Shown piece by piece: positions 1 to 8,646 of a DNA stretch of 64,000 bases; position 1 is the stretch's first letter, and every line of letters starts with the position of its first letter. Source of the stretch: Streptomyces caniscabiei (lineage in GTDB: Bacteria > Actinomycetota > Actinomycetes > Streptomycetales > Streptomycetaceae); contig NZ_JABXWI010000026.1 of NCBI RefSeq assembly GCF_014930365.1, forward strand, positions 1-64,000, read 5' to 3'. Made by a program: the position numbers and the translations under genes. The notes beneath the pieces were generated by a model, which had not been told where the DNA came from, did no database searches, and saw nothing but the letters and a program-made list of their open reading frames with translations.

Positions 1-4
1 GGCC

Positions 5-77
5 GGGGCCGGAGGCCGGGGCCGGGGCCGGAGGCCGGGGCCGGGGTCGGAGGCCGGGGCCGGTGCCGGAGGCCGGC
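5..77. repeat. 19-bp GC tandem repeat, about 3.8 copies
   Basis: Units at 5-23, 24-42 and 43-61 (one base differs in the third) and a partial unit at 62-77, built from GGCCGG/GGAGGCC blocks. They lie downstream of the 3' end of the TetR gene on the minus strand. The following GC-rich stretch (about 85-108) can fold and could terminate that gene. No coding potential is evident. Confidence 0.8.
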
Positions 78-109
78 GGCATCGCCGGGCCCCGGCCCCC
101 GGGCCGGCC

Positions 110-727
110 TCAGTCCAATACACGCGCGAGATAGGCCCGCAGCAGCTCGCGCATCTCCAGGATGATCCGCTCGTCGCCCTCCGGGGAGACCCGGAAGGCC
201 AGGTGGACCAGGGTGTCGGCGGTCTCGACGGCGATCAGGAAGGTGCGGCGCAGGTCCTCGTCGGGGGCGCGGTCGATGAACGCGGAGAGCAGCTGCGACA
301 GGCGGTCGGCGACGCGGTGATTGGGTTCCTGGCGGCTGCCGCCGACCGGGATCTGGTTGCCGAAGTCGATGAGGGCGAAGCCCGGGGTGTTGCGCTTCAT
401 GTCGAGGTACTCGTCGAGGACGGCGTCCATCGCGGTGCGCCAGTCCCGCCCGCCCGTCGCCTTCAACCGGCGGGTGACCCGGTCGGTGAACCGGTCCAGG
501 TTGCGCTCGGCCAGCGCGTCGGCCATCGCGCGCTTGTTGCCGAAGAAGCGGTAGACGGAGCCGATGGGCACACCCGCGCGCAGCGCCACGGCACGGGTGC
601 TCAGCGCGTCGTAGCCGACCTCGTCGAGGAGGTCGGCGCAGGCGTCGAGGATCCTGGTCAGTCGTTCGGCACTGCGCCGCTGCACGGGGGCGCGGCGCAG
701 GGAGGTCGCCTGGGACACGGGCTTCAT
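110..727 (-). CDS. TetR/AcrR family transcriptional regulator
   Basis: A 205-residue protein of usual TetR length. The N-terminal helix-turn-helix lies at about residues 20-65, with the typical ending in GVPIGSVYRFFGNKRAMADAL. The all-helical C-terminal half should bind a ligand and dimerise, but its ligand is not readable. The ATG start at 727 directly precedes the conserved N-terminus. The gene is divergent from hmgA, with 318 bp between the two starts, so it may control itself or hmgA. No clean palindrome was found in that gap, so the target is unknown. Confidence 0.85.
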   Translation of the reverse strand: MKPVSQATSLRRAPVQRRSAERLTRILDACADLLDEVGYDALSTRAVALRAGVPIGSVYRFFGNKRAMADALAERNLDRFTDRVTRRLKATGGRDWRTAMDAVLDEYLDMKRNTPGFALIDFGNQIPVGGSRQEPNHRVADRLSQLLSAFIDRAPDEDLRRTFLIAVETADTLVHLAFRVSPEGDERIILEMRELLRAYLARVLD

Positions 728-1045
728 GATGCCTTTCCGCCTAGGTCCGATGAGCTGTCCGAATATCAGTACGGCCGGTACCGCCGCTCCCGCTCAGCGC
801 GGGACCGCGCGGACACCGGACATCCGCACGCCCACAGCCTGCCGGGAGACTAGAGCACCGCACTGACAGGACGGATCCCCCCGCGGTCCGGTTCTCCCCC
901 TCCGCCCGATGCACCCGATCTGTGGACGCCCCGGCGGCGTCCGGTTGTCGTCCGTCGGGCCCTCGCCGCCGCTTCGCCCCCTTGCACCCGCCCCGGCCGA
1001 ATCCTACGGTGAAGCACAGGAATCGAAGATCGCGAGGGAGCGGGC
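728..1045. other. Intergenic region between divergent TetR gene and hmgA
   Basis: This 318-bp stretch has no convincing gene. It must carry the promoters of both flanking genes. A purine-rich ribosome site lies just upstream of the hmgA ATG. Open frames here read antisense to, or run into, the neighbours and look like high-GC shadows. Confidence 0.5.
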
Positions 1046-2371
1046 ATGAGCGGGGACGCGAGGAAGACGGCCGAGGGGCTGGAGTACCTCTCCGGCTTCG
1101 GCAACGAGCACGCCTCGGAGGCGGTCCCGGGCGCGCTGCCGCACGGCCGCAACTCCCCGCAGCGCGCCCCGCTCGGCCTGTACGCCGAGCAGCTCAGCGG
1201 CACGGCGTTCACCGAGCCGAGGTCGCACAACCGCCGCTCCTGGCTCTACCGGATCCGCCCCTCGGCCGCGCACCCCGCGTTCACGCGCACGGACAACGGC
1301 ACGCTGCGCACGGCCCCCTTCACCGAGACCGTCCCCGACCCCAACCGACTGCGCTGGAACCCGCTGCCGGAGCCCGCGGAGGGCACCGACTTCCTCGACG
1401 GGCTGTGGACCCTCGGCGGCAACGGCGACGCGACCCTGCGCACGGGTATGGCGGTGCACCTGTATCACGCCAATTCCGCCATGGAGCGGGTCTTCGGCGA
1501 CGCGGACGGCGAACTCCTGATCGTCCCCGAGCGGGGCGGCCTCCTGCTGCGCACGGAGTTCGGCCTGCTGCGCGCCGAGCCCGGCGAGGTCGCCCTCATC
1601 CCCCGGGGTGTCCGCTTCCGCGTCGACCTCCTCGACGGCTCCGCCCGCGGCTACGTCTGCGAGAACTACGGCGCCCCCTTCCGCCTCCCCGACCTCGGCC
1701 CCATCGGCGCCAACGGCCTCGCGAACGCCCGTGACTTCCGGGCGCCGGTGGCCGCGTACGAGGATGTCGAGGGCCCGGTCACGGTGGTGAACAAGTTCTG
1801 CGGCAACCTCTGGACCGCCCGCTACGACCACTCCCCGCTCGATGTGGTCGCCTGGCACGGCAACCACACCCCGTACGTCTACGACCTGCGCCGTTTCAAC
1901 GTCATCGGGACGATCTCCTACGACCACCCGGACCCGTCGATCTTCACGGTGCTGACCTCGCCGAGCGACACCCCGGGCCTCGCGGCGGTGGACTTCGTGG
2001 TGTTCGCGCCGCGCTGGCTGGTGGGTGAGGACACGTTCCGGCCGCCCTACTTCCACCGGAACGTGATGAGCGAGTACATGGGGCTGATCGAGGGCGCGTA
2101 CGACGCGAAGACAGCCGGAGAAGGGGGCTTCGTGCCCGGGGGCGGCTCGCTGCACACCATGATGTCGGCGCACGGTCCGGACCGGGAGACCTTCGACCGG
2201 GCGAGCGCGGCGGAGCTGGAGCCGCAACGGGTGGACGACGGGCTCGCCTTCATGTTCGAGACGCGCTGGCCGGTCCTCACCACCGCGCAGGCGGCCCGCT
2301 CGGAGCAGCTGCAACAGCGGTACGACGACGTGTGGTCCGGGCTGCGGCGCCACTTCGGCCCGTTGCGCTGA
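1046..2371 (+). CDS. hmgA: Homogentisate 1,2-dioxygenase
   Basis: A 441-residue protein of full family length. The family opens the aromatic ring of homogentisate to maleylacetoacetate in tyrosine/phenylalanine breakdown, using non-haem Fe(II). The iron ligands align with the known enzyme: His337 and Glu343 in YFHRNVMSEYMG, and His376 in MMSAHGPD, after the conserved FVPGGGSLH. The N-terminal YLSGFGNEHASEA motif is also present. ATG at 1046 has a GAGGGAGCGGG ribosome site. A GntR regulator begins 28 bp downstream on the same strand and may be co-transcribed. No fumarylacetoacetase or isomerase gene is adjacent. Confidence 0.96.
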   Translation: MSGDARKTAEGLEYLSGFGNEHASEAVPGALPHGRNSPQRAPLGLYAEQLSGTAFTEPRSHNRRSWLYRIRPSAAHPAFTRTDNGTLRTAPFTETVPDPNRLRWNPLPEPAEGTDFLDGLWTLGGNGDATLRTGMAVHLYHANSAMERVFGDADGELLIVPERGGLLLRTEFGLLRAEPGEVALIPRGVRFRVDLLDGSARGYVCENYGAPFRLPDLGPIGANGLANARDFRAPVAAYEDVEGPVTVVNKFCGNLWTARYDHSPLDVVAWHGNHTPYVYDLRRFNVIGTISYDHPDPSIFTVLTSPSDTPGLAAVDFVVFAPRWLVGEDTFRPPYFHRNVMSEYMGLIEGAYDAKTAGEGGFVPGGGSLHTMMSAHGPDRETFDRASAAELEPQRVDDGLAFMFETRWPVLTTAQAARSEQLQQRYDDVWSGLRRHFGPLR

Positions 2372-2399
2372 ACCCGCCGGGCCGGGTACGGATACCGAC

Positions 2400-3149
2400 G
2401 TGACCTCCTTCGCTCCGGACTCGATCGTCCTGAACCGCAAGCTGCCGCTCTGGTACCAGGTGTCGCAGTCCCTGCGCGCCTCGATACTGGGCCGGCAGCC
2501 GCAGGAGCCCCTGCGGCTGCCGACCGAGGAGCAGCTGGCCGTGCACTACGGCGTGAGCGTGCTGACCATGCGGCAGGCGCTGAAGGAGCTGGAGGGCGAG
2601 GGGCTGATCAGCCGGCACCGCCGGCGCGGCACGTTCATCGAGCCGAGCGCCCGGCGGGGCTCACCGGTCCGGCTGCTCGGCTCCGTGGACGCGATCGTGG
2701 CCCAGCAGTCGGGGATGACGACCGAGCTGCTGGAGCAGGGCAGCACCCCCCTGTCGGGTGAACTCTCGCCGTACTTCCCGGACTTGACCGAGGTGGCCCT
2801 CTACCACCGACTGCGCGGCGACGAGCGGACGGGCGAGCCCACCAACCACGCCCGCAACTACGTGCGTCCCGAGCTGGCCGAGCGCATCGACCGTGACGAT
2901 CTGCTGCGCTGGCCGATGACCAAGGTGCTGCGCGACGTCGTGGGCGTGCGCATCGGCCGGATCACCGACACGGTCGAGGCCCGGATCGCCGACCCGGAGA
3001 CCGCCCGCCTCCTCCAGGTGCCGCTGCTCAGCCCGATCCTGCACTACACGGGCGTCACCCACGACGAGTCCGGCCGCGTCCTCGACGTCGCGGTCATCCA
3101 CTACCGCGGCGACCGCTTCTCGTTCACCGTGTCCCTCGACGCCCACTGA
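2400..3149 (+). CDS. GntR family regulator with UTRA-type effector domain
   Basis: A 249-residue protein. The N-terminal winged helix-turn-helix (about residues 12-80) contains LPTEEQLAVHYGVSVLTMRQALKELEGEGLI and RHRRRGTFI. The C-terminal part (about 95-245) has UTRA-like features such as the late ILHYTGVTHDESGRVLDVAVIHYRGDRFSF stretch. The HutC/UTRA family senses small metabolites. The GTG start at 2400 lies 28 bp after hmgA, so a role in sensing homogentisate or a related aromatic is possible but only inferred from position. Confidence 0.88.
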   Translation: MTSFAPDSIVLNRKLPLWYQVSQSLRASILGRQPQEPLRLPTEEQLAVHYGVSVLTMRQALKELEGEGLISRHRRRGTFIEPSARRGSPVRLLGSVDAIVAQQSGMTTELLEQGSTPLSGELSPYFPDLTEVALYHRLRGDERTGEPTNHARNYVRPELAERIDRDDLLRWPMTKVLRDVVGVRIGRITDTVEARIADPETARLLQVPLLSPILHYTGVTHDESGRVLDVAVIHYRGDRFSFTVSLDAH

Positions 3150-3161
3150 CGAGGCCGTACG

Positions 3162-4358
3162 ATGCCCAGCGTGACGCCCGACGACGCTCCGCCGCTCGCG
3201 GACCTCATGCCGTGGTCCGTCGCACCGCCACGGCTGGGCCGGGGGTGGCCGGCGGCCCCCGACGCCGTGTCCCTGAAGGCCCGCTGGGACGCCCTGATGA
3301 AGGCGGAGGGCCCGGACCGCGAGACCCTGTTCGTCCCCACCCGCTCCCGCACGCTCACCTCGGCGGTGACGCAGCTGCCGGGCCGGACCACCGGCACCGG
3401 CCGGCTGGCCCGGGAGTCGGGCCCCTGCCCGGAGCCGGTCCGGGTGCTGGCCGCCCCCTTCGACGAGCAGTGGCTCGTCCCCGACCACCGGCTCATCGAC
3501 GCCGCCCGTCCCGAGCTGTGGCGGGTGGCGGACGACCGTCAGGTCTTCGTGGTCGAACAGACGGTCGCCCAGGACTCCGTGGGCCCTCTGCTCACCGCGT
3601 CGTCCGTGCTCCCGCTCGCCCCGCCGCACGGCCCCCGCGTCGGCCGCGTCCACCCGCTGTACCGCCGCCCGGGTGCCGTCGAGCCGAACCTGGCACCGGG
3701 TCTGACGGAGTACCTGGGCGAGCGCCTCGGCACCGGCGGCGGCGTGGATCCCGTCGACGTCCTCGCCTGGATCCTGGTGGCCGCGCGCCCCGGCCCCGGC
3801 TCTGTCGCGGTGCCCCTCCCGGCCGACCCCGGCCGCTGGTCGCGGGGCGTCGAGCTGGGCCGCCGCGTCCTGTGGCTGATGCGCCGCGACGGCGAACGCC
3901 CGAAGCTCCCCGGCGGCCGTCGGCCCTATGTGCGCGCCCCGCTCCCGTCCCGTCCCGTCGAGTTCCGCTACGACCGCGACGAGGAGAGTCTCGTCGTCGA
4001 CGAGGGCCGTATCTCCCCCGTCCCGTCCGAGGCCTGGGACTTCCACGTCGGCGGTGTCCGCGTGCTGGAGGAGTGGTTCACCCGCCGGACGGAACCGGCT
4101 CAGCCGGGCACCCTGGAGGCGATCCGCCCGGCGACCTGGCCGCAGTCCTGGACCTCGGAGCTGCTCGAACTGATCACGGTGCTGGCGCTGCTGGCCGAAC
4201 TTCGGCCGAGGCAGGAGGAGTTGACGGTCGAGGACCCGATCACGACGACGGACCTGCGCCGGGCGGGGGTGCTCCCCGTCCCGGACTCCTCCCGTCGGCC
4301 CGCCTCGGTCCTGGACCACCGCGAGGAGGGCCCGGAGGGCCAGTTCACCCTGCTGTAA
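3162..4358 (+). CDS. Orphan type-ISP restriction/modification-like protein
   Basis: A 398-residue protein resembling actinobacterial proteins annotated as type ISP restriction/modification enzymes, which match the C-terminal target-recognition part of those large single-chain enzymes. Recognisable pieces are EPVRVLAAPFDEQWLVPDHRLID, EPNLAPGLTEYLGERLG and ELLELITVLALLAELRP. I see no helicase Walker motif, nuclease motif or NPPY/DPPY methyltransferase motif, so it cannot be a full restriction enzyme. The ATG lies 12 bp after the GntR stop. Its cellular role is unknown, and the family call rests on remembered similarity. Confidence 0.6.
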   Translation: MPSVTPDDAPPLADLMPWSVAPPRLGRGWPAAPDAVSLKARWDALMKAEGPDRETLFVPTRSRTLTSAVTQLPGRTTGTGRLARESGPCPEPVRVLAAPFDEQWLVPDHRLIDAARPELWRVADDRQVFVVEQTVAQDSVGPLLTASSVLPLAPPHGPRVGRVHPLYRRPGAVEPNLAPGLTEYLGERLGTGGGVDPVDVLAWILVAARPGPGSVAVPLPADPGRWSRGVELGRRVLWLMRRDGERPKLPGGRRPYVRAPLPSRPVEFRYDRDEESLVVDEGRISPVPSEAWDFHVGGVRVLEEWFTRRTEPAQPGTLEAIRPATWPQSWTSELLELITVLALLAELRPRQEELTVEDPITTTDLRRAGVLPVPDSSRRPASVLDHREEGPEGQFTLL

Positions 4359-4367
4359 GGCGGCCCG

Positions 4368-5075
4368 CTAGGGCGCGAAGGAGTCCAGCACCCGGTCCAG
4401 CATCCACTCGAACACCGCCTCCAGGTCGATCGGCCCGGAGTCCTCCATGAACGCCGCGGCCAGCCGCGGATACGCCCCGCTCGCGATCTGCCCGCCGAGG
4501 TAGGCGATCCGGACCTCGTTCTCCCGCTCCTCCGACCACGGCAGCGACCGCACCCGCTCGGCGGTCGCCAGCTCGTTCGCGACATAGGTCGTCACGCACC
4601 CGTTCAGCATCCCGAGGAGCTGCATCTTCGCCCCGTACGGCGCTTCGAGCGAGTCCATGCAGGCCATGCAGTGCTCCAGATACCGCAGCCCGTTGGGGCT
4701 GAAGCCGTAGACCGGCGACATCAGCCGGGGCATCCAGGGGTGGCGACGCAGCAGGTCACGCGCCTGGTGGGCCACCCGGCGCAGATCGGCCCGCCAGTCG
4801 CCGCCCGGCTCCCACAGCTCGTGCTCCCCGGCGACCACGTCGACCATCAGCTCGTACAGGTCCTCCTTGCGGGGGACGTAGTTGTAGAGCGACATCGTGC
4901 CGCAGCCCAGCTCCGCGGCGACGTGCCGCATCGACACGGCGTCCAGGCCGCCCGCGTCGGCGAGCCGCACGGCGACCGCCGCGATGTCCGCGCGGCTGAA
5001 CGCGGGCCGCGGGCCCCGGCCGGTGCGCTCGGGGCGCGCCCAGATCACTTCGGGTCGGGCCGCTCGGCCAGCCAT
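4368..5075 (-). CDS. TetR family repressor of the adjacent ABC exporter
   Basis: A 235-residue protein with an N-terminal helix-turn-helix (about residues 20-70, ending GCGTMSLYNYVPRKEDLYELM) and a long C-terminal domain like those of tetracycline-repressor-type regulators. The ATG at 5075 is preceded by GAGGTGATG. It is divergent from a DrrAB-type ABC exporter. Two near-identical 17-bp palindromes lie in and beside the shared promoter, so it very probably represses both itself and the exporter until the exported compound binds. The inducer cannot be read from sequence. Confidence 0.9.
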   Translation of the reverse strand: MAGRAARPEVIWARPERTGRGPRPAFSRADIAAVAVRLADAGGLDAVSMRHVAAELGCGTMSLYNYVPRKEDLYELMVDVVAGEHELWEPGGDWRADLRRVAHQARDLLRRHPWMPRLMSPVYGFSPNGLRYLEHCMACMDSLEAPYGAKMQLLGMLNGCVTTYVANELATAERVRSLPWSEERENEVRIAYLGGQIASGAYPRLAAAFMEDSGPIDLEAVFEWMLDRVLDSFAP

Positions 5076-5103
5076 CGGTCATCACCTCGGCCACCATCCT
5101 AGT

Positions 5104-5120
5104 TACGTACAGCGTACGTA
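5104..5120. promoter_or_regulatory. TetR operator 1, perfect 7-bp inverted repeat
   Basis: TACGTACAGCGTACGTA is a perfect inverted repeat (7-bp arms, 3-bp centre). It lies between the TetR gene and the ABC exporter. A minus-strand -10-like TAGGAT sits beside it at 5096-5101, so binding would occlude the TetR gene promoter. Confidence 0.85.
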
Positions 5121-5138
5121 ATGCGCTATGGTCGACCC

Positions 5139-6116
5139 ATGACTACTACGTACGCTGTACTTAGTGAGGGTCTGGAGAAGAGCTTCGGCGACGTCCGTGC
5201 CGTGCGCGGCCTCGATCTCGCCGTGGAGGAGGGCACGGTGGTCGGGATGCTCGGCCCGAACGGGGCGGGCAAGACGACGGCCGTACGGCTGCTGGCGACG
5301 CTGCTGCGGCCGGACGCGGGGTCGGCGCGGATCGCGGGCCACGACCTCGTGCGGGAGCCGGCCGCGGTCCGGCGGATGATCGGGGTGACCGGGCAGTACG
5401 CGTCGGTCGACGGCGACCTCACCGGGCGGCAGAACCTCCGGCTGTTCGCGCGGCTGCACCGGGTCCGCGACACGGCGGCTCGCGCGGCCGAACTCCTCGA
5501 CCGCTTCGGCCTGACCGAGGCCGCCGACCGGCCGGTCTCCACCTACTCGGGCGGCATGCGCCGCCGGCTCGACCTCGCGGCCAGCCTCGTCCGCCGCCCG
5601 GCGGTGCTCTTCCTCGACGAGCCCACCACGGGCCTCGACCCGGTCAGCCGCAACCGGACGTGGGACGCCGTGCGCGCCCTGAAGGAGGAGGGGACGACCG
5701 TGCTGCTGACCACGCAGTACCTGGAGGAGGCCGACCAACTCGCCGACCGCGTCGTGCTGATGGACCGGGGCCGGATCGCGCACAGCGGTTCGCCACCCCA
5801 ACTCAAGGCGCTCATCGGCGCGTACGCGGAGGTCGTCGTGGCCCACGCGGACGCGATGACCGCCGCGGCCGGTGTCCTCGACCAACTCACGGGCGCGGAA
5901 CCCTCGTTCGACCACGACCGGCACGCCGTCGGCGTGATCGCGCTGGACCCGACGCTCACCCTCCCCCGGCTGGTGCGCGAACTCGACGCGGCGGGCGTGC
6001 CGTTGCTCGACGCGAGCCTGCGCCCGCCCACTCTCGACGACGTGTTCCTCCGTCTCACCTCAGGCGCACCGGCAGACCTCCGCGACCGACGAGACCTCGA
6101 GGAGCGTGCGGCATGA
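5139..6116 (+). CDS. ABC transporter ATP-binding protein, DrrA-like
   Basis: A 325-residue ATPase of the drug-export (daunorubicin resistance) type. Walker A is GPNGAGKT at residues 39-46, the signature SGGMRRR begins at 137, and Walker B FLDEPTTGLDP has Asp160 and Glu161. The C-terminal extension after about 220 is typical of DrrA. ATG 5139 is preferred over ATG 5121, which abuts the operator. Neither has a ribosome site, and TATGGT at 5127-5132 could be the -10 of a leaderless mRNA starting at 5139. The stop overlaps the permease start (ATGA), so translation is coupled. Confidence 0.93.
   Translation: MTTTYAVLSEGLEKSFGDVRAVRGLDLAVEEGTVVGMLGPNGAGKTTAVRLLATLLRPDAGSARIAGHDLVREPAAVRRMIGVTGQYASVDGDLTGRQNLRLFARLHRVRDTAARAAELLDRFGLTEAADRPVSTYSGGMRRRLDLAASLVRRPAVLFLDEPTTGLDPVSRNRTWDAVRALKEEGTTVLLTTQYLEEADQLADRVVLMDRGRIAHSGSPPQLKALIGAYAEVVVAHADAMTAAAGVLDQLTGAEPSFDHDRHAVGVIALDPTLTLPRLVRELDAAGVPLLDASLRPPTLDDVFLRLTSGAPADLRDRRDLEERAA
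5147..5163. promoter_or_regulatory. TetR operator 2 inside the exporter start region
   Basis: TACGTACGCTGTACTTA matches the reverse complement of operator 1 at 16 of 17 positions. It overlaps codons 3-8 of the ABC ATPase gene, 43 bp from operator 1 (about four helical turns), which would suit cooperative binding on one DNA face. Confidence 0.8.
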
Positions 6117-6895
6117 GCGCGTTGGCGTACGACGGCACGGCGATGCTGGGCCGGCAGCTGCGGAGGGTCCGCAACAACCCGGGGCTGCTGATCCTCACCC
6201 AGACCATGCCCGTCTCGATGCTGCTGTTCTTCGGGTACGTCTTCGGCAGCGCGCTCGCCGTGCCGGGCGAGGAGTACCGGCGGTTCCTGGTGCCCGGTCT
6301 GCTGGTGGCGACGGCCTCCGGCGGGATCATGACCGGGATGTTCCAGGCCGCCCAGGACACCCACCGGGGCGTGATGGACCGCTTCCGGACGCTGCCGATG
6401 AGCCGGGCCGCCGTGCCCCTCGGCCAGGCGCTGGCGGACCTGGTGGTGACCGTCGCGGGGACGGTGCTGTTCCTGCTCGTCGGGCTGGTGGTGGGCTGGC
6501 GGGTCGAGGGGGGCGCGCTCGCGGCGGCCGGCGCGCTCGCGCTGTTGCTGCTGTTCCGGTTCGCCTGCGTGTGGATCGGCATCTTCCTGGGGCTGCTCAC
6601 CCGCAACGAGGAGGCGGCCGGGCAGCTGGGCGGTGCGACCTTCCTGCTGCCGCTGCTCTCCAGCGCGTACATCCCGACCGAGGGTCTGCCGGGCTGGCTG
6701 CGCACGGCCGCCGAGTGGAACCCGATCAGCGCGGTCGCGACCGCCCTGCGCGACCTCTTCGGGAACGCGGCCGTGCCGGAGGGGGCCGCCTGGCCGGTGT
6801 CGCATCCCGTCGCCGGGTCGCTGCTCTGGTGCGCGGTCCTGCTCGCGATGTTCGTGCCGCTCGCGGTGCGCACCTACGCGGCGGGCCCCAGGTGA
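6113..6895 (+). CDS. ABC-2 type transporter permease
   Basis: A 260-residue membrane protein with six predicted membrane segments, among them LLILTQTMPVSMLLFFGYVF, VTVAGTVLFLLVGLVVGW and LWCAVLLAMFVPLAV. It carries the ABC-2/DrrB-type signature region around NEEAAGQLGGATFLLPLLSSAYIP. It overlaps the ATPase stop by 4 bp and is followed at once by a strong hairpin terminator. The pair should form a homodimeric exporter for a hydrophobic compound under control of the divergent TetR protein. Confidence 0.92.
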   Translation: MSALAYDGTAMLGRQLRRVRNNPGLLILTQTMPVSMLLFFGYVFGSALAVPGEEYRRFLVPGLLVATASGGIMTGMFQAAQDTHRGVMDRFRTLPMSRAAVPLGQALADLVVTVAGTVLFLLVGLVVGWRVEGGALAAAGALALLLLFRFACVWIGIFLGLLTRNEEAAGQLGGATFLLPLLSSAYIPTEGLPGWLRTAAEWNPISAVATALRDLFGNAAVPEGAAWPVSHPVAGSLLWCAVLLAMFVPLAVRTYAAGPR

Positions 6896-6926
6896 CCTCC
6901 GGCCCGTTCGGGGGACGGGCCGGAGG
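6896..6926 (+). terminator. Intrinsic terminator after the ABC exporter operon
   Basis: A perfect 12-bp stem (6896-6907 with 6915-6926) and 7-nt loop start at the base after the permease stop. The U-tract is weak, as is usual in this GC range. Confidence 0.75.
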
Positions 6927-7001
6927 CCGTCGACGCCGGGACGCTCGCCGGGGCGCGTGACACGCGGCACTCCCTGGTGACAACGGCGCCCCGGCGGGGA
7001 C

Positions 7002-8225
7002 ATGATCCACGGCATGCGACCACTCCCCCGCGCCGGTGATCCCCTGCCCCTGGACGGCATCACCGTCGTCGCCGTCGAGCAGGCCGTCGCGGCCCCCTTC
7101 GCCACCCGGCAGCTCGCCGACCTCGGCGCACGGGTGATCAAGGTCGAGCGGGTGGACGGCGGTGACTTCGCCAGGGGCTACGACACGGCGGCCCGGGGCC
7201 TGGCCTCGCACTTCGTGTGGTGCAACCGGGGCAAGGAGTCCCTCGCGCTGGATCTGAAGGACCCGCGCGGCCTGGCCGTCGTACGCCGGCTGGTGGCGGA
7301 CGCGGACGTGTTCGTGCAGAACCTCGCGCACGGCGCGGCGGCCCGGCTCGGTCTGGACGCGGCCACGCTGTGCGCGGCGCACCCCCGGCTGATCGCCGTG
7401 GACATCTCGGGGTACGGGGCGTCGGGGCCGTACGCCGGCAAGCGGGCCTACGACATGCTCGTGCAGTGCGAGGCCGGGCTGGTGTCGGTGACGGGGACCC
7501 CGGAGCGGCCGGTCAAGGCGGGCATCCCGGCAGCGGACATCGCCGCCGGGATGTACGCGTTCTCCGGGGTGCTCGCGGCGCTCGTCCGCCGGGGCGTGAC
7601 CGGGCGGGGCGGGCCGGTGGAGGTGTCGATGCTGGAGGCGCTGGCCGAGTGGATGGGGCATCCGCTGCACCACGCGATGCACGGCGGGAGCGCTCCGGCC
7701 CGCACGGGCCTCGGGCACGCGGTGATCGCGCCGTACGACGCCTATCCGACGGCGGACGGCGGGCGGGTGCTGCTGTCGGTGCAGAACGACCGGGAGTGGC
7801 GGCGGCTCGCCGAACAGGTGCTGGGGCGGCCGGAGTTGGCCGACGACCCGGAGTTCGCGACGAATCCGGCGCGGGTCGAGCGCCGGGCGCGTACCGACGA
7901 ACTGGTCGCCGGGGCGCTGGGGCTGCTGGACACCGACGAGGCGCTGGCGCGGCTGGAGGCGGCGGGGATCGCCTGTGCGCGGCTACGGGATGTGACGGAG
8001 GTGGCCGAACATCCGCAACTGGCGGCCCGGGACCGTTGGCGGGAGGTGGAGTCACCGGTGGGGCCGCTGCGGGCACTGCTGCCGCCCATCACGCTGCCGG
8101 GCGGGGACGAGGCGCGGATGGGGGCCGTGCCCGCGCTCGGGGAGCACACCGGTTCGCTGCTGCGTGCCGCGGGGATGACGGACGACGAGATCGCAGCGCT
8201 GCGCCGGGACGGCGTGGTGGCCTGA
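7002..8225 (+). CDS. CaiB/BaiF (family III) CoA transferase
   Basis: A 407-residue protein with the class III CoA-transferase layout. It starts LDGITVVAVEQAVAAPFATRQLADLGARVIKVE, has the NRGKESLALDLKD motif, and places the catalytic aspartate at Asp151 in KRAYDMLVQCEAGL. Members move CoA between carboxylic acids through an aspartyl-CoA thioester. The substrate cannot be told from sequence. It stands alone, followed by a convergent small gene, so no pathway partner is visible. Two in-frame ATGs (7002 and 7014) lie close together and the exact start is uncertain. Confidence 0.9.
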   Translation: MIHGMRPLPRAGDPLPLDGITVVAVEQAVAAPFATRQLADLGARVIKVERVDGGDFARGYDTAARGLASHFVWCNRGKESLALDLKDPRGLAVVRRLVADADVFVQNLAHGAAARLGLDAATLCAAHPRLIAVDISGYGASGPYAGKRAYDMLVQCEAGLVSVTGTPERPVKAGIPAADIAAGMYAFSGVLAALVRRGVTGRGGPVEVSMLEALAEWMGHPLHHAMHGGSAPARTGLGHAVIAPYDAYPTADGGRVLLSVQNDREWRRLAEQVLGRPELADDPEFATNPARVERRARTDELVAGALGLLDTDEALARLEAAGIACARLRDVTEVAEHPQLAARDRWREVESPVGPLRALLPPITLPGGDEARMGAVPALGEHTGSLLRAAGMTDDEIAALRRDGVVA

Positions 8226-8264
8226 GCGCGGGCCTCCTGCGGGAGAGCCCTTGGTGCTGTGGTG

Positions 8265-8531
8265 CTAGCGGCTGCCGAACAGCGAGCGGCGCAGCCTCTT
8301 CAGGGGGGCGAACAGCGAGACCCGGCCGACGCGCGTGTCCTTGCGGCTGCTGCGCTCCTGCGGGGAACGTGACGTCAGCTCGCGCATCAGCGAGGTCGCC
8401 TCGGCCGCCTCGCGCTGTGGCACGGCGGGGCCGCTCAGCACCGAGAGATGTCGGTCGAGACGCGAACTGGTCGCGCTGCTCCCGCACGTGATCGCAGGGA
8501 CCCGCGCCCTGCGCACTGTTATCTGTTCCAT
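8265..8531 (-). CDS. Small basic hypothetical protein
   Basis: An 88-residue, Arg/Ser-rich protein. I place the start at ATG 8531 because GGGGAG lies about 10 bp upstream; the longer open frame adds an atypical N-terminus that runs back toward the anti-sigma gene. There is no signal peptide or membrane segment. The C-terminus is strongly basic (FAPLKRLRRSLFGSR). It lies downstream of the SigK/RskA pair in the same direction with a 115-bp gap, so co-transcription is possible. I do not recognise a family. Confidence 0.6.
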   Translation of the reverse strand: MEQITVRRARVPAITCGSSATSSRLDRHLSVLSGPAVPQREAAEATSLMRELTSRSPQERSSRKDTRVGRVSLFAPLKRLRRSLFGSR

Positions 8532-8646
8532 GTCACTCCCCACCCGTACGAGTCCACCCGGCCCGGGCAGCGTAACCATATCGCCCCTCCCGAGCACTCG
8601 GGAATCACGGCCCTGGTATTCACCTACCCCGTAACGGTGTTGCTGA

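Noticed and set aside
1004..2440. 478-codon minus-strand open frame
   Set aside because: Antisense to hmgA, without family features or ribosome site; a codon-bias shadow.
2661..4319. 552-codon minus-strand open frame
   Set aside because: Antisense to the GntR and type-ISP-like genes, with no recognisable domain.
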